Assembly: GCA_023395555.1 (NCBI GenBank)
Contig: JAEWYQ010000051.1
Coordinates: 186,001 to 250,000, forward strand
DNA length: 64,000 nt
From: Bacillota bacterium
GTDB lineage: Bacteria; Bacillota; Clostridia; Lachnospirales; Lachnospiraceae
Direction of reading: 5' to 3'
The notes beneath the pieces were generated by a model that saw only the letters and a list, made by a program, of their open reading frames with translations, did not search any database and was not told where the DNA came from. A program made the position numbers and the translations under genes. Of the stretch, positions 8,775-19,244 are shown piece after piece; position 1 is the first letter of the stretch; the number at the start of each line of letters is the position of its first letter.

Positions 8775-8807
8775 ATGGGCAAGACCGTGTTCAACGGCCT
8801 TGCCCAT
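8775..8807. terminator. Hairpin terminator between csp and purH
   Basis: ATGGGCAAG...CTTGCCCAT stem with an additional ACCGT/ACGG pairing inside, followed by ATTTTCAGTTT on the plus strand. It most likely ends the cold-shock transcript and may also serve purH from the other side. Confidence 0.65.
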
Positions 8808-8867
8808 ATTTTCAGTTTATCAAATCTCAGATCGGCCGGCTGTGCCGCGGGATGATCTGTAATTTGA

Positions 8868-10421
8868 CTAGTGTTTAAAATGCCTCATCCCGGTAAAGAC
8901 CATTGCAATTCCATATTCATTGCATTTATTGATGGAGTCCTGGTCCCTGCCGGCTCCGCCGGGCTGGATGATGGCGGTAATTCCTGCCTGATGCGCCGCT
9001 TCAACACAATCATCATAGGGGAAGAAGGCATCGGAGGCAAGCACAGCCCCTTTGGTGACCTCCCCACCGATTAATTCTCCGGCATGCTCAATGGACTGCT
9101 TCGTGGCCCAGATGCGATTCACCTGTCCCGGGCCAATGCCGATGGACTGCTTATCCTTCGCCAGCGCAATTCCATTGGACTTTACAAACTTAACCACTCT
9201 CCAGGCGAACTTCAAATCCTCCATTTCCTTCTCGGAAGGTGCCCGATCGGTTACCACCTGAAGCTTCTCCTCCTCATATATCTTACTGTCAATGGTCTGG
9301 ACAATCAGCCCTCCATTTACCTTTTTCATATCATAGGCTCCCTCCTCCTGGGGAACCTGGATATCCGCCAGTTGGAGGATACGGATATTCTTCTTGATGG
9401 TCAAAACCTTCAAGGCTTCCTTCTCATAGGAGGGTGCAACCACGATCTCCAGAAAGATATTCTTCATTTCCTGTGCCACTGCCAACGTCACCTCGCGGTT
9501 CAGAACCACAATCCCGCCGTAGATGGAAGTCTTGTCCGCCTGATACGCCTTGCTCCAGGCACCGTAAATATCTTCGGCGCTACCCACACCGCAGGGATTG
9601 CCATGCTTGCAGGCAACAACCGTAGGCTCGGTAAACTCCTTCAGCAATTCCAGCGCCCCATTGGTGTCATTAATATTGTTAAAGGAAAGCTCCTTGCCAT
9701 TCAGCTGAACCGCGTCTGCGATAGAACCCTTCCTCTTCCCGATCTCACGGTAGAAGGCAGCGCTCTGATGAGGGTTCTCCCCATACCTCATATCCTGCAC
9801 CTTCTCAAAGGTCATGGTCAGCGTCTCCGGGAAGGAGGTATCCATTCTCTGCTTCTTCAGATAATCTGCGATCATGGTATCATAGGAGGAGGTATGCATA
9901 AATACCTTCTGCATCAGATAGAACTTGGTATCCAGAGATACCTCAGCCTTTTCCCTGAGCTCACCCAGAACCTTTTCATAATCCCTGGGATCCACCACCA
10001 CCGCCACATCCTGGTAGTTCTTAGCGGCTGACCGGAGCATCGTAGGCCCCCCGATATCAATATTCTCCACGGCTTCCGCCCTGGTTACCCCATCCTTCAG
10101 AATCGTGGCCTTAAAAGGATAAAGATTCACCACAACGATATCAATCGTCTCTATATTCAAATCAGTCAATTGCTGCATATGGGAAGGATTGCTTCTCATG
10201 GCCAGCAGCCCCGCATGCACCGCCGGATGAAGGGTCTTAACACGGCCGTCCAGGCATTCCGGAAATCCCGTAATCTCGGAAATCTCAACCGCCGGTATCC
10301 CCGCCTCCTTCAATTTCCCGTAGGTTCCTCCGGTAGAAATGATTTCAATCCCCATATCCGCAAATTCCTTCGCAAGCTCAACAATTCCTGTCTTGTCCGA
10401 TACACTGATCAACGCTCTCAT
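8868..10421 (-). CDS. purH: Bifunctional AICAR formyltransferase / IMP cyclohydrolase
   Basis: A 517-residue PurH performing the last two steps of IMP synthesis. The N-terminal MGS-like cyclohydrolase domain (about residues 1-145) contains STGGTYGKL and ECLDGRVKTLHP. The C-terminal formyltransferase domain contains RYGENPHQ (212-219) and the catalytic K272-H273 pair in CKHGNPCGVG, and the protein ends GMRHFKH as usual. GGAGAG precedes the ATG at 10421. It stands alone rather than in a pur operon. No purine riboswitch was recognised upstream. guaB, the next IMP-consuming step, lies a few kilobases away. Confidence 0.97.
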   Translation of the reverse strand: MRALISVSDKTGIVELAKEFADMGIEIISTGGTYGKLKEAGIPAVEISEITGFPECLDGRVKTLHPAVHAGLLAMRSNPSHMQQLTDLNIETIDIVVVNLYPFKATILKDGVTRAEAVENIDIGGPTMLRSAAKNYQDVAVVVDPRDYEKVLGELREKAEVSLDTKFYLMQKVFMHTSSYDTMIADYLKKQRMDTSFPETLTMTFEKVQDMRYGENPHQSAAFYREIGKRKGSIADAVQLNGKELSFNNINDTNGALELLKEFTEPTVVACKHGNPCGVGSAEDIYGAWSKAYQADKTSIYGGIVVLNREVTLAVAQEMKNIFLEIVVAPSYEKEALKVLTIKKNIRILQLADIQVPQEEGAYDMKKVNGGLIVQTIDSKIYEEEKLQVVTDRAPSEKEMEDLKFAWRVVKFVKSNGIALAKDKQSIGIGPGQVNRIWATKQSIEHAGELIGGEVTKGAVLASDAFFPYDDCVEAAHQAGITAIIQPGGAGRDQDSINKCNEYGIAMVFTGMRHFKH

Positions 10422-10642
10422 ATTCTCTCTCCTTTTCCTTATTTCATCCTACAAGCCAATCTTACACCATGATAATCACGAATACAATTCATAAATACTA
10501 ATGTATCTTATTGTAATTACTAATAATAGATGTAGGGTGTCCCGGAGAGAGAACTTTAGTTTTTAAGTTGCATTCCCAATTAAATTATACTATAATTCGT
10601 TTGGGACAAAATGTACTGATATACATCACCATGGAGGCCAGT

Positions 10643-11314
10643 ATGAAACGGTTTAAAATCACCGATCTGCTGATCGGAGTTCTATTCACCCTATTATTTA
10701 TCAGCATGGCAGTTGTGGTTACAATCAACTTCCGCCCCTTGTATTATCTGGACATTTCTCTTCTTCATATAGAGGAGACCTCCGGAATAAGCAGGGACGA
10801 GATCAAAGAGAATTATGATGCACTGATCGATTATTCTTCTCCCTTCTATCAAGGGGAGCTTCATTTTCCCACATTGCCCGCATCCGAGCACGGCCTGGTC
10901 CATTTTGAAGAGGTTAAGAATATCTTCACCGCTTTTTATCTGATGGCTGCGGCTGCCCTGGCTCTGGGAGTTCTGGTCATAATCCGCAAAACACGGCGTA
11001 ATGAGTACGGCTATCTCCTTACCTCTTCCATTATGGCTATTGCACTGCCTTCCCTTCTGGCCCTGCTGCTCTCAATTGATTTTGACCGTGCTTTTGTGGT
11101 ATTTCATGAGCTGTTCTTTGAAAATGATTACTGGCTCTTTGATCCTGCGACCGACCCGGTTATCCTTATCTTACCGGACACTTTTTTTCTGCACTGTGCC
11201 CTGATGATCATTGCACTGGTAATACTTATGAGTCTGCTGTCTCTGGGGGCATTTCTCTGGAAAAGAAAGCATTCCGGTATTAAATACCGCAGAAATAAAG
11301 GGTTAAAGCTATAA
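10643..11314 (+). CDS. Integral membrane protein, DUF1461/TIGR01906-type
   Basis: A protein of 223 residues when started at the ATG 10643, which has ATGGAGGCC immediately upstream; the earlier in-frame ATG lacks a site. There are about four membrane segments: near residues 9-29, 97-115, 128-146 and 190-210. A conserved-looking loop between the first two carries HFPTLPASEHGLVHFEEVKN, the pattern I associate with the DUF1461 (TIGR01906) family, whose function is unknown. The C-terminus is basic and cytoplasmic (WKRKHSGIKYRRNKG). It lies upstream of pyk on the same strand, separated by tandem hairpin repeats. Confidence 0.75.
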   Translation: MKRFKITDLLIGVLFTLLFISMAVVVTINFRPLYYLDISLLHIEETSGISRDEIKENYDALIDYSSPFYQGELHFPTLPASEHGLVHFEEVKNIFTAFYLMAAAALALGVLVIIRKTRRNEYGYLLTSSIMAIALPSLLALLLSIDFDRAFVVFHELFFENDYWLFDPATDPVILILPDTFFLHCALMIIALVILMSLLSLGAFLWKRKHSGIKYRRNKGLKL

Positions 11315-11416
11315 AACAACGACAAGTTAAAACTGCTTGTCTTATGTTCAAACAACGACAAGCGAAAACCGCTTATCTTATGTTCACAACGACAATGCCG
11401 TAAACCGGCAGTATGG
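11315..11416 (+). repeat. Tandem 36-bp hairpin repeats in the pyk leader
   Basis: Two directly adjacent 36-bp units (11315-11350 and 11351-11386) share the flanks AACAACGACAAG and TTATGTTCA. Each folds into a small hairpin whose stem bases differ between units. A third, partial unit (from 11387) starts CAACGACA, carries the hairpin TGCCG-TAAAC-CGGCA and runs into the pyk ribosome site. A related AACGACAAGCGG hairpin forms the guaB terminator at 15679-15709. These are not CRISPR repeats, as there are no spacers. Confidence 0.8.
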
Positions 11417-11425
11417 AGGCAATGT

Positions 11426-12853
11426 ATGAGAAAAACAAAAATCATCTGTACCCTGGGACCGTCCACCGACCATGATAATGTAATACGAGAATTGATTCAC
11501 TGCGGCATGGACGTCGCCCGGTTCAATTTCTCCCACGGCACTCACGAGGAACATCTCGCAAGACTGAAGAAGCTGGAAAAGCTCCGCAAGGAAATGAATG
11601 TTCCGATTGCCGCCCTAATGGATACCAAGGGCCCCGAAATCCGTCTCGGCACCTTCAAGGATGATCAGAAAATCCAGTTAAAAGAGGGACAGACCTTTAC
11701 CCTCACCGCCCGACAGGTGGAGGGAGATGAAGCTATCGTATCCATCTCCTATCCTAATCTCATCTATGATATTGAAATCGGCTCCACCATCCTGGTGGAT
11801 GACGGCCTGGTGGAGATGACCGTAAAGGATGTAACTGCAACGGATATCGTCTGCAAGGTGATGAACAGCGGAATGGTCTCCAGTAAGAAGGGGGTCAATG
11901 TGCCCGGCGTTCATTTATCCATGCCTTTCATCAGCGACAGGGACCGGGAGGACATCCTCTTTGCCATTAAAAATAATTTTGACTTTATTGCCGCTTCCTT
12001 CGTCCGCACCGCCGACGACGTGAAAGAAATCCGCAAGATGCTGAATAAGCACAATTCTCTGACCAAGATCATTGCTAAAATCGAGAATTTCCAGGGTGTG
12101 GAGCATATTGACGAGATTATTGAAGCTTCTGACGGTATTATGATCGCACGGGGTGACATGGGCGTGGAAATTCCCTATGAGGAGGTGCCGATTCTTCAGA
12201 AGATGATTATCAAGAAAGTATACAATGCCGGCAAGCAGGTAATTACCGCCACGCAGATGCTGGATTCTATGATGAAGAATCCCAGGCCCACCCGTGCCGA
12301 GACGACGGATGTAGCCAATGCCATCTATGACGGAACCAGCGCTATCATGCTTTCCGGTGAGACTGCCGCAGGAGCATATCCCGTTGAGTCCCTGAAGACC
12401 ATGGTTAAGATCGCCATACGCGCCGAAGCGGATATTGACTACAAGAAACGCTTCCGCATGCTGGAGCCCTGCGACAATCCAAGCATCACGGATGCCATCT
12501 CCCGTGCCACCGTAACCACGGCTCATGACCTGAATGCTAAAATGATTATTACCGTAACCACCTCCGGCCAGACAGCCCGGATGATCTCCCGGTACCGTCC
12601 GGCATGCCAGATTCTAGGCTGCACAATGAATCCTGTGGTATGCCGGCAGATGAATATGTCCTGGGGTGTTACTCCCCTGTTGATGGACGTGGAACATGAT
12701 ACCTTCGAATTGATCAATCACGCCATCCAGACAGTGGAGCGTGCCGGTTATCTCGAAGATGGGGATCTGACCGTATTAACCGCAGGTGTTCCTCTGGAGA
12801 CCTCCGGCACCACCAACCTGATTAAGGTGCAGATCGCAGGAAGCCAATATTAA
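11426..12853 (+). CDS. pyk: Pyruvate kinase
   Basis: A 475-residue pyruvate kinase converting PEP and ADP to pyruvate and ATP. It starts MRKTKIICTLGPSTD. The beta-barrel has MDTKGPEIR and the catalytic region KIENFQGVEHIDEI, followed by IMIARGDMGVEIP and the signature TRAETTDVANAI. The length corresponds to the classical form without the extra C-terminal PEP-utiliser domain found in many Bacilli. TATGGAGGC lies 7 nt before the ATG. Three tandem hairpins occupy the leader, which suggests control of expression, but the mechanism is unknown. ppdK in the same window could run the same PEP/pyruvate step using PPi. Confidence 0.97.
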   Translation: MRKTKIICTLGPSTDHDNVIRELIHCGMDVARFNFSHGTHEEHLARLKKLEKLRKEMNVPIAALMDTKGPEIRLGTFKDDQKIQLKEGQTFTLTARQVEGDEAIVSISYPNLIYDIEIGSTILVDDGLVEMTVKDVTATDIVCKVMNSGMVSSKKGVNVPGVHLSMPFISDRDREDILFAIKNNFDFIAASFVRTADDVKEIRKMLNKHNSLTKIIAKIENFQGVEHIDEIIEASDGIMIARGDMGVEIPYEEVPILQKMIIKKVYNAGKQVITATQMLDSMMKNPRPTRAETTDVANAIYDGTSAIMLSGETAAGAYPVESLKTMVKIAIRAEADIDYKKRFRMLEPCDNPSITDAISRATVTTAHDLNAKMIITVTTSGQTARMISRYRPACQILGCTMNPVVCRQMNMSWGVTPLLMDVEHDTFELINHAIQTVERAGYLEDGDLTVLTAGVPLETSGTTNLIKVQIAGSQY

Positions 12854-12863
12854 TTAATCAAAA

Positions 12864-12913
12864 AACTGACCTCCAATCGTTAGAGTTTTAAGTCCAACTT
12901 TTGGGGGTCAGTT
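12864..12913. terminator. Terminator after pyk
   Basis: AACTGACC pairs with GGTCAGTT across an imperfect longer stem-loop just after the pyk stop and just before the stop of the convergent Rpn-type gene. It is probably bidirectional. Confidence 0.55.
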
Positions 12914-12918
12914 CAAAA

Positions 12919-13920
12919 TTATTCCTTTACATTAAGATAGTCCTGTGCTTCCTCCGTACTCAGGTTGAATTTCTTCCGCAGCTTCTCTAATATCTCCAAA
13001 TCTTCCAGTCCAAATTCCCGATAAGCATTAATCACCCCAAGAATTTTCCCTTCCTTCTTCCCTTCCCGTTTTCCTTCCTGTAATCCCTCCTGTAATCCTT
13101 CCATCTTTCCTTCTTCTATAAGATTTCTTAAGGCTGTACACATATGAAGCGAACCTCCTTTCCTATTCTCCTCAGCATAGTCTACGAGCTCCCTTATTCC
13201 GGTGATTGCACCGATAGCCGCCATTGTCTCCCAATACACGGTCTTATCAGAATATTTCGTCCCGAATTCTTCCATGTCAATGAAACCGTGACTATAAAAC
13301 TCTTCCAGCATGGTAAATAAATCCCGGTTATCCCTATGATCAAAGCTATATTTCCCCGCATCCCTTACCTGCAACAAATGGATCGCATAGTTATTGAAAT
13401 ACGGTTGAAACGCAGCCGGTATCTCCATCATATCACTTAAACGAGTGGGGCCGTCCCACGGCTTCTCACCATAGTAAAACACAAGGGTAATAACCACCTT
13501 AATACAATCGTTCCCCGCCATACCAGACAAAAATTCATCGGCATCATGTAAATCCTTCATCCTGCGATGCTCCTGTTCCAATATTTTGCATTGCCTGGCA
13601 TATCTTAATGCATCGTACAGCATGTTGCGAACCGGCATGGCATAATGAATTTTTTGCTGATTTTCCAATCCAATGAGAACAAATTCCGCCTCATTTTCAT
13701 ACAGCTTTATGATATCCCTGCTTCTGGAAAGAGCGGCAAGCTGTCCGTCCTCCGGCAATATCATAGACTCATCAGTATCCTTATCCGCCAGTTTTCGGGG
13801 CTCTATAATATGATTCCCATCGAAAAACACCTGGTTAAACAGATCAGCAAACCTGCTGTTATCACTCCAATAATCTTTCATAACGGAATCCGGCTTTAAC
13901 TTTTGTCTCTTACTTTTCAT
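12919..13920 (-). CDS. Rpn/YhgA-type PD-(D/E)XK nuclease family protein
   Basis: A 333-residue member of the recombination-promoting nuclease (Rpn, PDDEXK_2) family, often labelled putative transposase. Family hallmarks are FADLFNQVFFDG, the SRSRDIIK stretch, LIGLENQ (the E-x-Q active-site region) and AMPVRNMLYDALRYARQ. The C-terminal third ends in a charged repeat of the type EG(K/L)xEG (about residues 275-300), typical of these proteins, then a helical tail. Such genes are numerous in Lachnospiraceae and have no clear physiological role there; the E. coli relatives stimulate recombination. AGGAGGG precedes the ATG at 13920. It is convergent with pyk. No terminal inverted repeats were found, so it is not an insertion sequence here. 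Confidence 0.85.
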   Translation of the reverse strand: MKSKRQKLKPDSVMKDYWSDNSRFADLFNQVFFDGNHIIEPRKLADKDTDESMILPEDGQLAALSRSRDIIKLYENEAEFVLIGLENQQKIHYAMPVRNMLYDALRYARQCKILEQEHRRMKDLHDADEFLSGMAGNDCIKVVITLVFYYGEKPWDGPTRLSDMMEIPAAFQPYFNNYAIHLLQVRDAGKYSFDHRDNRDLFTMLEEFYSHGFIDMEEFGTKYSDKTVYWETMAAIGAITGIRELVDYAEENRKGGSLHMCTALRNLIEEGKMEGLQEGLQEGKREGKKEGKILGVINAYREFGLEDLEILEKLRKKFNLSTEEAQDYLNVKE

Positions 13921-14224
13921 AATCCCTCCTCATAGGCGATGGCCGCATCTATGAGGATTGGGTAAATTAATTATATCTCTTCCCTCTCACTTCGTCAATC
14001 ATCGCCTCTTTTTCATTGTCAAATCACTTCTTCTTATCACAAAATCTTTGATGGGAAATCCGTGGCAGAATTGCCGAAATATCAGAATAAATGAATGTAT
14101 CTCAAAAAACGATACCTTTTAACTATAACAGCCCTTACATAATTATCGTTTAACAGTTGCACCGCATGGAAAACCTGTGATAAAATAGATGAAACATTAT
14201 TTTATTTCAGAAAGGAAGCCACCG
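13921..14224 (+). promoter_or_regulatory. Gap with candidate promoter of the dCMP deaminase gene
   Basis: This 304-nt divergent gap holds no gene. TTGCAC (14157-14162), an 18-nt spacer and TAAAAT (14181-14186) form a plausible promoter for the deaminase gene. An ATCGTTT/AAACGAT pair (14107 and 14145 regions) flanks an A/T-rich stretch. I see nothing else. Confidence 0.45.
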
Positions 14225-14704
14225 ATGAAAAAGCAGGATTATTTAAAATGGGACGAGTATTTTATGGGCATTGCGCTTCTCTCCTCAGAACGCAGCAAGG
14301 ACCCCAGCACCAGCGTAGGGGCCTGTATTGTCAGTGAGGATAATAAGATTCTCTCCGTGGGATACAACGGAATGCCCATTGGCTGCTCCGATGATGATTT
14401 TCCCTGGGAGCGGGAAGGCTCGAACCTTGACACCAAATACTTCTATGTCTGCCATGCTGAATTAAACGCAATTCTTAACTATACCGGAACCCATATGAAG
14501 GGGGCAAAGATATATACAACCCTCTTCCCCTGCAACGAATGTACCAAGGCTATTATTCAGAAAGGCATTATCGAAATCATCTACCGAAGCGATAAATATG
14601 CCGCAACCGACTCCGTAATTGCCTCCAAGCGCATGATGGACGCAGCCGGGGTATCCTACCGCCAGTATGCGCCCATTGGAAAAGATATTATTGTTTCTTT
14701 GTAG
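14225..14704 (+). CDS. Deoxycytidylate (dCMP) deaminase
   Basis: A protein of 159 residues when started at ATG 14225, with AAGGAAG upstream. It is a zinc-dependent cytidine-deaminase-fold enzyme converting dCMP to dUMP, the substrate of thymidylate synthase. The zinc/catalytic motif is seen as CHAELNAI (HAE) and PCNEC (PCxxC). The long insertion between strands (SVGYNGMPIGCSDDDFPWER) is characteristic of the dCMP deaminase (ComEB/DCTD) branch rather than tRNA or riboflavin deaminases. With thyA and folA nearby it supports dTMP synthesis. It is monocistronic, with a terminator at 14716-14754. Confidence 0.93.
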   Translation: MKKQDYLKWDEYFMGIALLSSERSKDPSTSVGACIVSEDNKILSVGYNGMPIGCSDDDFPWEREGSNLDTKYFYVCHAELNAILNYTGTHMKGAKIYTTLFPCNECTKAIIQKGIIEIIYRSDKYAATDSVIASKRMMDAAGVSYRQYAPIGKDIIVSL

Positions 14705-14715
14705 AGGTTTCCTCC

Positions 14716-14754
14716 CTGTGCCCAGGCCGTTCCGACCTGCGGCACAGTTTTTTT
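14716..14754 (+). terminator. Rho-independent terminator of the dCMP deaminase gene
   Basis: CTGTGCC-CAGG pairs with CCTG-C-GGCACAG and is followed by a run of seven T on the plus strand, directly after the stop codon. It is a strong canonical terminator. Confidence 0.9.
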
Positions 14755-14767
14755 CCGGAAATCTCTT

Positions 14768-15514
14768 TTATTTTCTCTCCTCTTTTATTTTATCCGCTTC
14801 GTCCATAACCTCTTTGCGAAATTGCAGCCAGGCCTCTTCATTTTCAACAAAATAAAGAGGACAGAGCTTTCCTGTGACATCATAATGCCTTATGATATCT
14901 TCTTCCTTCAGATCAAATTCCACACAGAGCGCTGCCGTCAGGGACACCATGGACTGGTATGTTGCCTCGTTGAATTTTCCTGTCTCATCCTCATGACAGC
15001 ACTCGATTGACACCGTATCCGCGTTCCGGTCATTGGACGCAAAGGCAATTTCATTCAGCGGTATGCATTGAATCACCTCGCCCTTCAATCCAATAATATA
15101 ATGACTGCTGGCAGAGGTTGTCCTTCTGCTGGCCAGCCCCTCAAAATAATTCCGGTTGTTGGCTGCCGTAGTTCCCGGATTCGCCGTATAATGAATGACA
15201 ACGGCATTAATCTCCTTCAACGGGGTCTGCGGCCTGGAATACTCATTCGGTGTGAGATAGTCCTCCTGAATCCCTACACCATTGGACAGCGTCTGCTCCA
15301 ACGCTTCTTCGCCTTCCTTGCCGGTTCCCTGAAAGCTATTCTGCTGCCCTCCAAACATCCCTTCAACATTCTCCCGATTCCTTACTGCCTCTATTATTAA
15401 CATTACTGCAAATACAATAATAAGAAAGAATAAAGTCAAAACCAGCGCTATCAAGGCTATCCGCTTTCTGCGCCTTCTCTTCCTCCACTCTTCTCTGGTA
15501 AGTATTCTTCCCAT
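14768..15514 (-). CDS. N-acetylmuramoyl-L-alanine amidase (Amidase_2), membrane-anchored
   Basis: A protein of 248 residues from ATG 15514. A basic cytoplasmic N-terminus (EEWRKRRRRKRI) precedes one membrane segment (about residues 20-42). A short linker and an Amidase_2/PGRP-type domain follow: VVIHYTANPG with the first zinc His, SSHYIIG, and a second zinc site in IIRHYDVTGKLCP (His and Cys). It should cleave the amide bond between MurNAc and L-Ala, outside the cell. The orientation is N-in, catalytic domain out. The start is not certain: GGGTGAC is near 15514, while an ATG 11 codons earlier lacks a clear site. It is convergent with the dCMP deaminase gene. Confidence 0.88.
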   Translation of the reverse strand: MGRILTREEWRKRRRRKRIALIALVLTLFFLIIVFAVMLIIEAVRNRENVEGMFGGQQNSFQGTGKEGEEALEQTLSNGVGIQEDYLTPNEYSRPQTPLKEINAVVIHYTANPGTTAANNRNYFEGLASRRTTSASSHYIIGLKGEVIQCIPLNEIAFASNDRNADTVSIECCHEDETGKFNEATYQSMVSLTAALCVEFDLKEEDIIRHYDVTGKLCPLYFVENEEAWLQFRKEVMDEADKIKEERK

Positions 15515-15673
15515 CGTGTCACCCAATTCCCTTCTCTGCCCTAACACCCTTTTGCTATTTATAAACGTTTCAGCCCCGGAAATATCTTCAGCTTCTTCCC
15601 CAATTCAACAATTCAACAAAATTCATATAAAAGAATAAAAAGCTGCCGTATAAGACGAGCTTCCTATACGATG

Positions 15674-15709
15674 AAAAACAACGACAAGCGGCAAAACCGC
15701 CCGTCGTTG
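15674..15709 (-). terminator. Terminator of guaB
   Basis: On the minus strand CAACGAC-GGGCGG pairs with CCGCTTGTCGTTG and is followed by five T. The sequence is closely related to the tandem hairpin units upstream of pyk. Confidence 0.8.
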
Positions 15710-15750
15710 CTTTACAATTTCCATCCGCTGTATCTCCGCTTTATAATTGA

Positions 15751-17235
<1,485 letters not shown>

Positions 17236-17261
17236 TTAATGTTATTTGGTACCTGTCATTT

Positions 17262-17274
17262 GGTGTCAGGCACC
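17262..17274. repeat. GGTGTCAGGCACC motif, copy 1
   Basis: A 13-bp near-palindrome in the guaB upstream region. The same motif, on the opposite strand, is at 23681-23693; 14 bp are identical when the following T is included. Its role is unknown. Confidence 0.5.
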
Positions 17275-17442
17275 TTTCCTTGGATTTTTAAAAGTATAAC
17301 GAATAATACCTGCAATGTCAACCACAAAAATCTGTCCCATTGCTCCTCCCTGCTATTGTCTGATTTGTTACAAACTGTAACATCCGGGGGTAACAAAAGA
17401 ACACGGTCAGCCTCTTTAAATGCGTTCCCGTGTTCCTTATTC

Positions 17443-17940
17443 TTAATACTGTGCTACCTTCCTGGGGCTCTTCTGCTTCATCATGGCAAGCATTTTCTCG
17501 CTGGGCTCGAAAGCAATGCGGTATTTCTTATCCTCAACACTGGCAATAATAATATACGGCTTTATTGATTTATCACCGGAAGTAAAATCCTTATTGGTCA
17601 GCTGCATCTGATTGTAGCTGTCCAGTGAATGGGAGCCTTGGGGAGCAACTATCTCCATCTGCTCCATATCAACCCGGAGCAGAGTCTTACGTCTCGCCCC
17701 TCCGGTAATACGGTCAAAGTCCAGCTGTCCGTCGACAAACACATACTCATATTCCACATTCAGCTTCGGAAACAGAAAGATCATGACAACAATAAGCACC
17801 ATTCCGCCTATTCCGAAAAATCCTCCCAACAGCAGGAGCAGCACTCCTATGATAATTCCCAGAACCAGAAGAGCACGAAGTCCCATGGACTTACCGGTAT
17901 TTTTTCTCTTCACTCCCGCTTCCGCGTATAACTGATTCAT
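17443..17940 (-). CDS. Membrane protein of unknown function (possibly DUF6106-like)
   Basis: A protein of 165 residues from ATG 17940, which is preceded by ATGGAGG; an earlier in-frame ATG lacks a site. The N-terminus MNQLYAEAGVKRKNT is followed by two adjacent hydrophobic segments (about residues 18-55) forming a hairpin with a glycine-rich turn. A predicted beta-rich cytoplasmic domain of about 110 residues follows (EYEYVFVDGQLDFDRITGGA). It resembles small Lachnospiraceae membrane proteins that I believe are grouped as DUF6106, but this is from memory. There is no functional clue from the neighbours guaB and ilvE. Confidence 0.65.
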   Translation of the reverse strand: MNQLYAEAGVKRKNTGKSMGLRALLVLGIIIGVLLLLLGGFFGIGGMVLIVVMIFLFPKLNVEYEYVFVDGQLDFDRITGGARRKTLLRVDMEQMEIVAPQGSHSLDSYNQMQLTNKDFTSGDKSIKPYIIIASVEDKKYRIAFEPSEKMLAMMKQKSPRKVAQY

Positions 17941-18011
17941 CTCAATCCTCCATTCTGCTGCCTTGGAATTTGGGCAGCGCACAAGCTTACTGATTGTAAA
18001 ATGTCAATTTT

Positions 18012-19082
18012 TCAATCTACTTCCACGGTCCAGCCATATTCATCCTTTATTCTTCCCAGCTGAATTCCGGTGATGGTATCATACAATCTCTGGCTGACGG
18101 GTCCAATGCTTCCGTCCTTCACCATCATAATATTATCTCCCCAGCGAAGCTGCCCTACCGGTGAAATTACCGCAGCCGTCCCGGTTCCCCATACCTCTTC
18201 CAGAGTATTGTTCTGATATGCATCATAGATTTCATCAATGGAAATTCTGCGTTCCGTAACAGGGAATCCCCATTCTCTGCACAGGGCAAGCACGGAGTTC
18301 CTGGTCACGCCAGGCAGAATGCTCCCGTTTAATTCAGGCGTGATCACCTCTCCGTTGATCTTGAAGAAGATATTCATAGCCCCTACCTCTTCAATATACC
18401 TGCGCTGAACTCCGTCCAGCCACAGCACCTGGGAATATCCTTCCTCGTGGGCCTTCACCTGAGCCTTCATAGAAGCCACATAATTGGCACCTGTCTTGGC
18501 TTCTCCGATTCCGCCCTTCACAGCTCTGACATATTCGTCTTCAATCCATATCTTTACTGGATTTAATCCTTCAGGATAATATGCACCCACAGGGGAGAGA
18601 ATGATAATAAAGAGATACCGGTCAGAGGGTTTTACGCCCAGATGCGGTTCTGTTGCAATGATAAACGGTCTGACATAAAGGGAGGTTCCTTCCTTTGTGG
18701 GAATCCAGGCCTCATCCACCTTAACCACTGTTTTAATAGCCTGCAGGAAATCCTCCTCGGGAATCTCCGGAATGCAGATTCTGCGGTTCGTGTCATTGGC
18801 CCTCTCAACGTTTTTCTCAGGGCGGAAAAGCAAGGTCCTCCCATCATCGGCCTTATACGCCTTTAATCCTTCAAACATTTCCTGCCCATAGTGAAATACC
18901 ATGGCAGAGGGTTCGAGATTAAGCGGCTGATAAGGTATTACTCGAGGGTCATACCATCCTTTCCCTGTCTCATAGTTCATGATAAACATATGATCCGTAA
19001 AGATAGTTCCAAATTTCAGCGGATTATCTGCTCCCGGCAACACCTTGGGATCCTTCGTCATCTCAATTCTAATATTCAGCAT
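18012..19082 (-). CDS. ilvE: Branched-chain amino acid aminotransferase
   Basis: A protein of 356 residues from ATG 19082, chosen because AGGAAGG lies about 9 nt upstream; ATGs at 19091 and 19103 are less well placed. It is a fold-type IV PLP enzyme interconverting Leu/Ile/Val and their 2-oxo acids with 2-oxoglutarate. The PLP lysine lies in EAKTGANYVASM, followed by QVLWLDGVQRRYIEEVGAMN, the BCAT signature. Its length and sequence are of the eukaryotic-like BCAT form common in Firmicutes (about 340-360 residues). No T-box or other leader was recognised. It lies downstream of thyA-folA with a 160-nt gap. Confidence 0.95.
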   Translation of the reverse strand: MLNIRIEMTKDPKVLPGADNPLKFGTIFTDHMFIMNYETGKGWYDPRVIPYQPLNLEPSAMVFHYGQEMFEGLKAYKADDGRTLLFRPEKNVERANDTNRRICIPEIPEEDFLQAIKTVVKVDEAWIPTKEGTSLYVRPFIIATEPHLGVKPSDRYLFIIILSPVGAYYPEGLNPVKIWIEDEYVRAVKGGIGEAKTGANYVASMKAQVKAHEEGYSQVLWLDGVQRRYIEEVGAMNIFFKINGEVITPELNGSILPGVTRNSVLALCREWGFPVTERRISIDEIYDAYQNNTLEEVWGTGTAAVISPVGQLRWGDNIMMVKDGSIGPVSQRLYDTITGIQLGRIKDEYGWTVEVD

Positions 19083-19244
19083 CCTTATCATCCTTCCTGT
19101 CATAGGGTGTACAGCACCGCAGACCTACAGCCAGTCCCTCATATATTGGCGTTCATGCTGACACTCCCTATTTTCCGCACTGATCACTGCCGCGGATTAA
19201 TTTATATCTTTTATAGTAGTATTACTTTGAAAATTTTTCAAGTA

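Noticed and set aside
9084..10031. Long frame antisense to purH; similar long frames antisense to hflX (24159-24947) and the FtsH-like gene (45221-46093)
   Set aside because: These mirror strongly coding genes in a codon-biased genome. They lack ribosome sites and resemble no family.
10422..10642. Purine riboswitch ahead of purH
   Set aside because: No conserved three-way junction core was recognised in the divergent gap, and the sequence is simply A/T-rich.
11315..11416. Possible CRISPR array upstream of pyk
   Set aside because: The 36-bp units are directly adjacent with no spacers and no cas genes nearby. They are tandem hairpins.
12919..13920. Rpn-type gene as evidence of an insertion sequence
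   Set aside because: Despite the common label transposase, there are no terminal inverted repeats or target duplications, and the family is not a DDE transposase.
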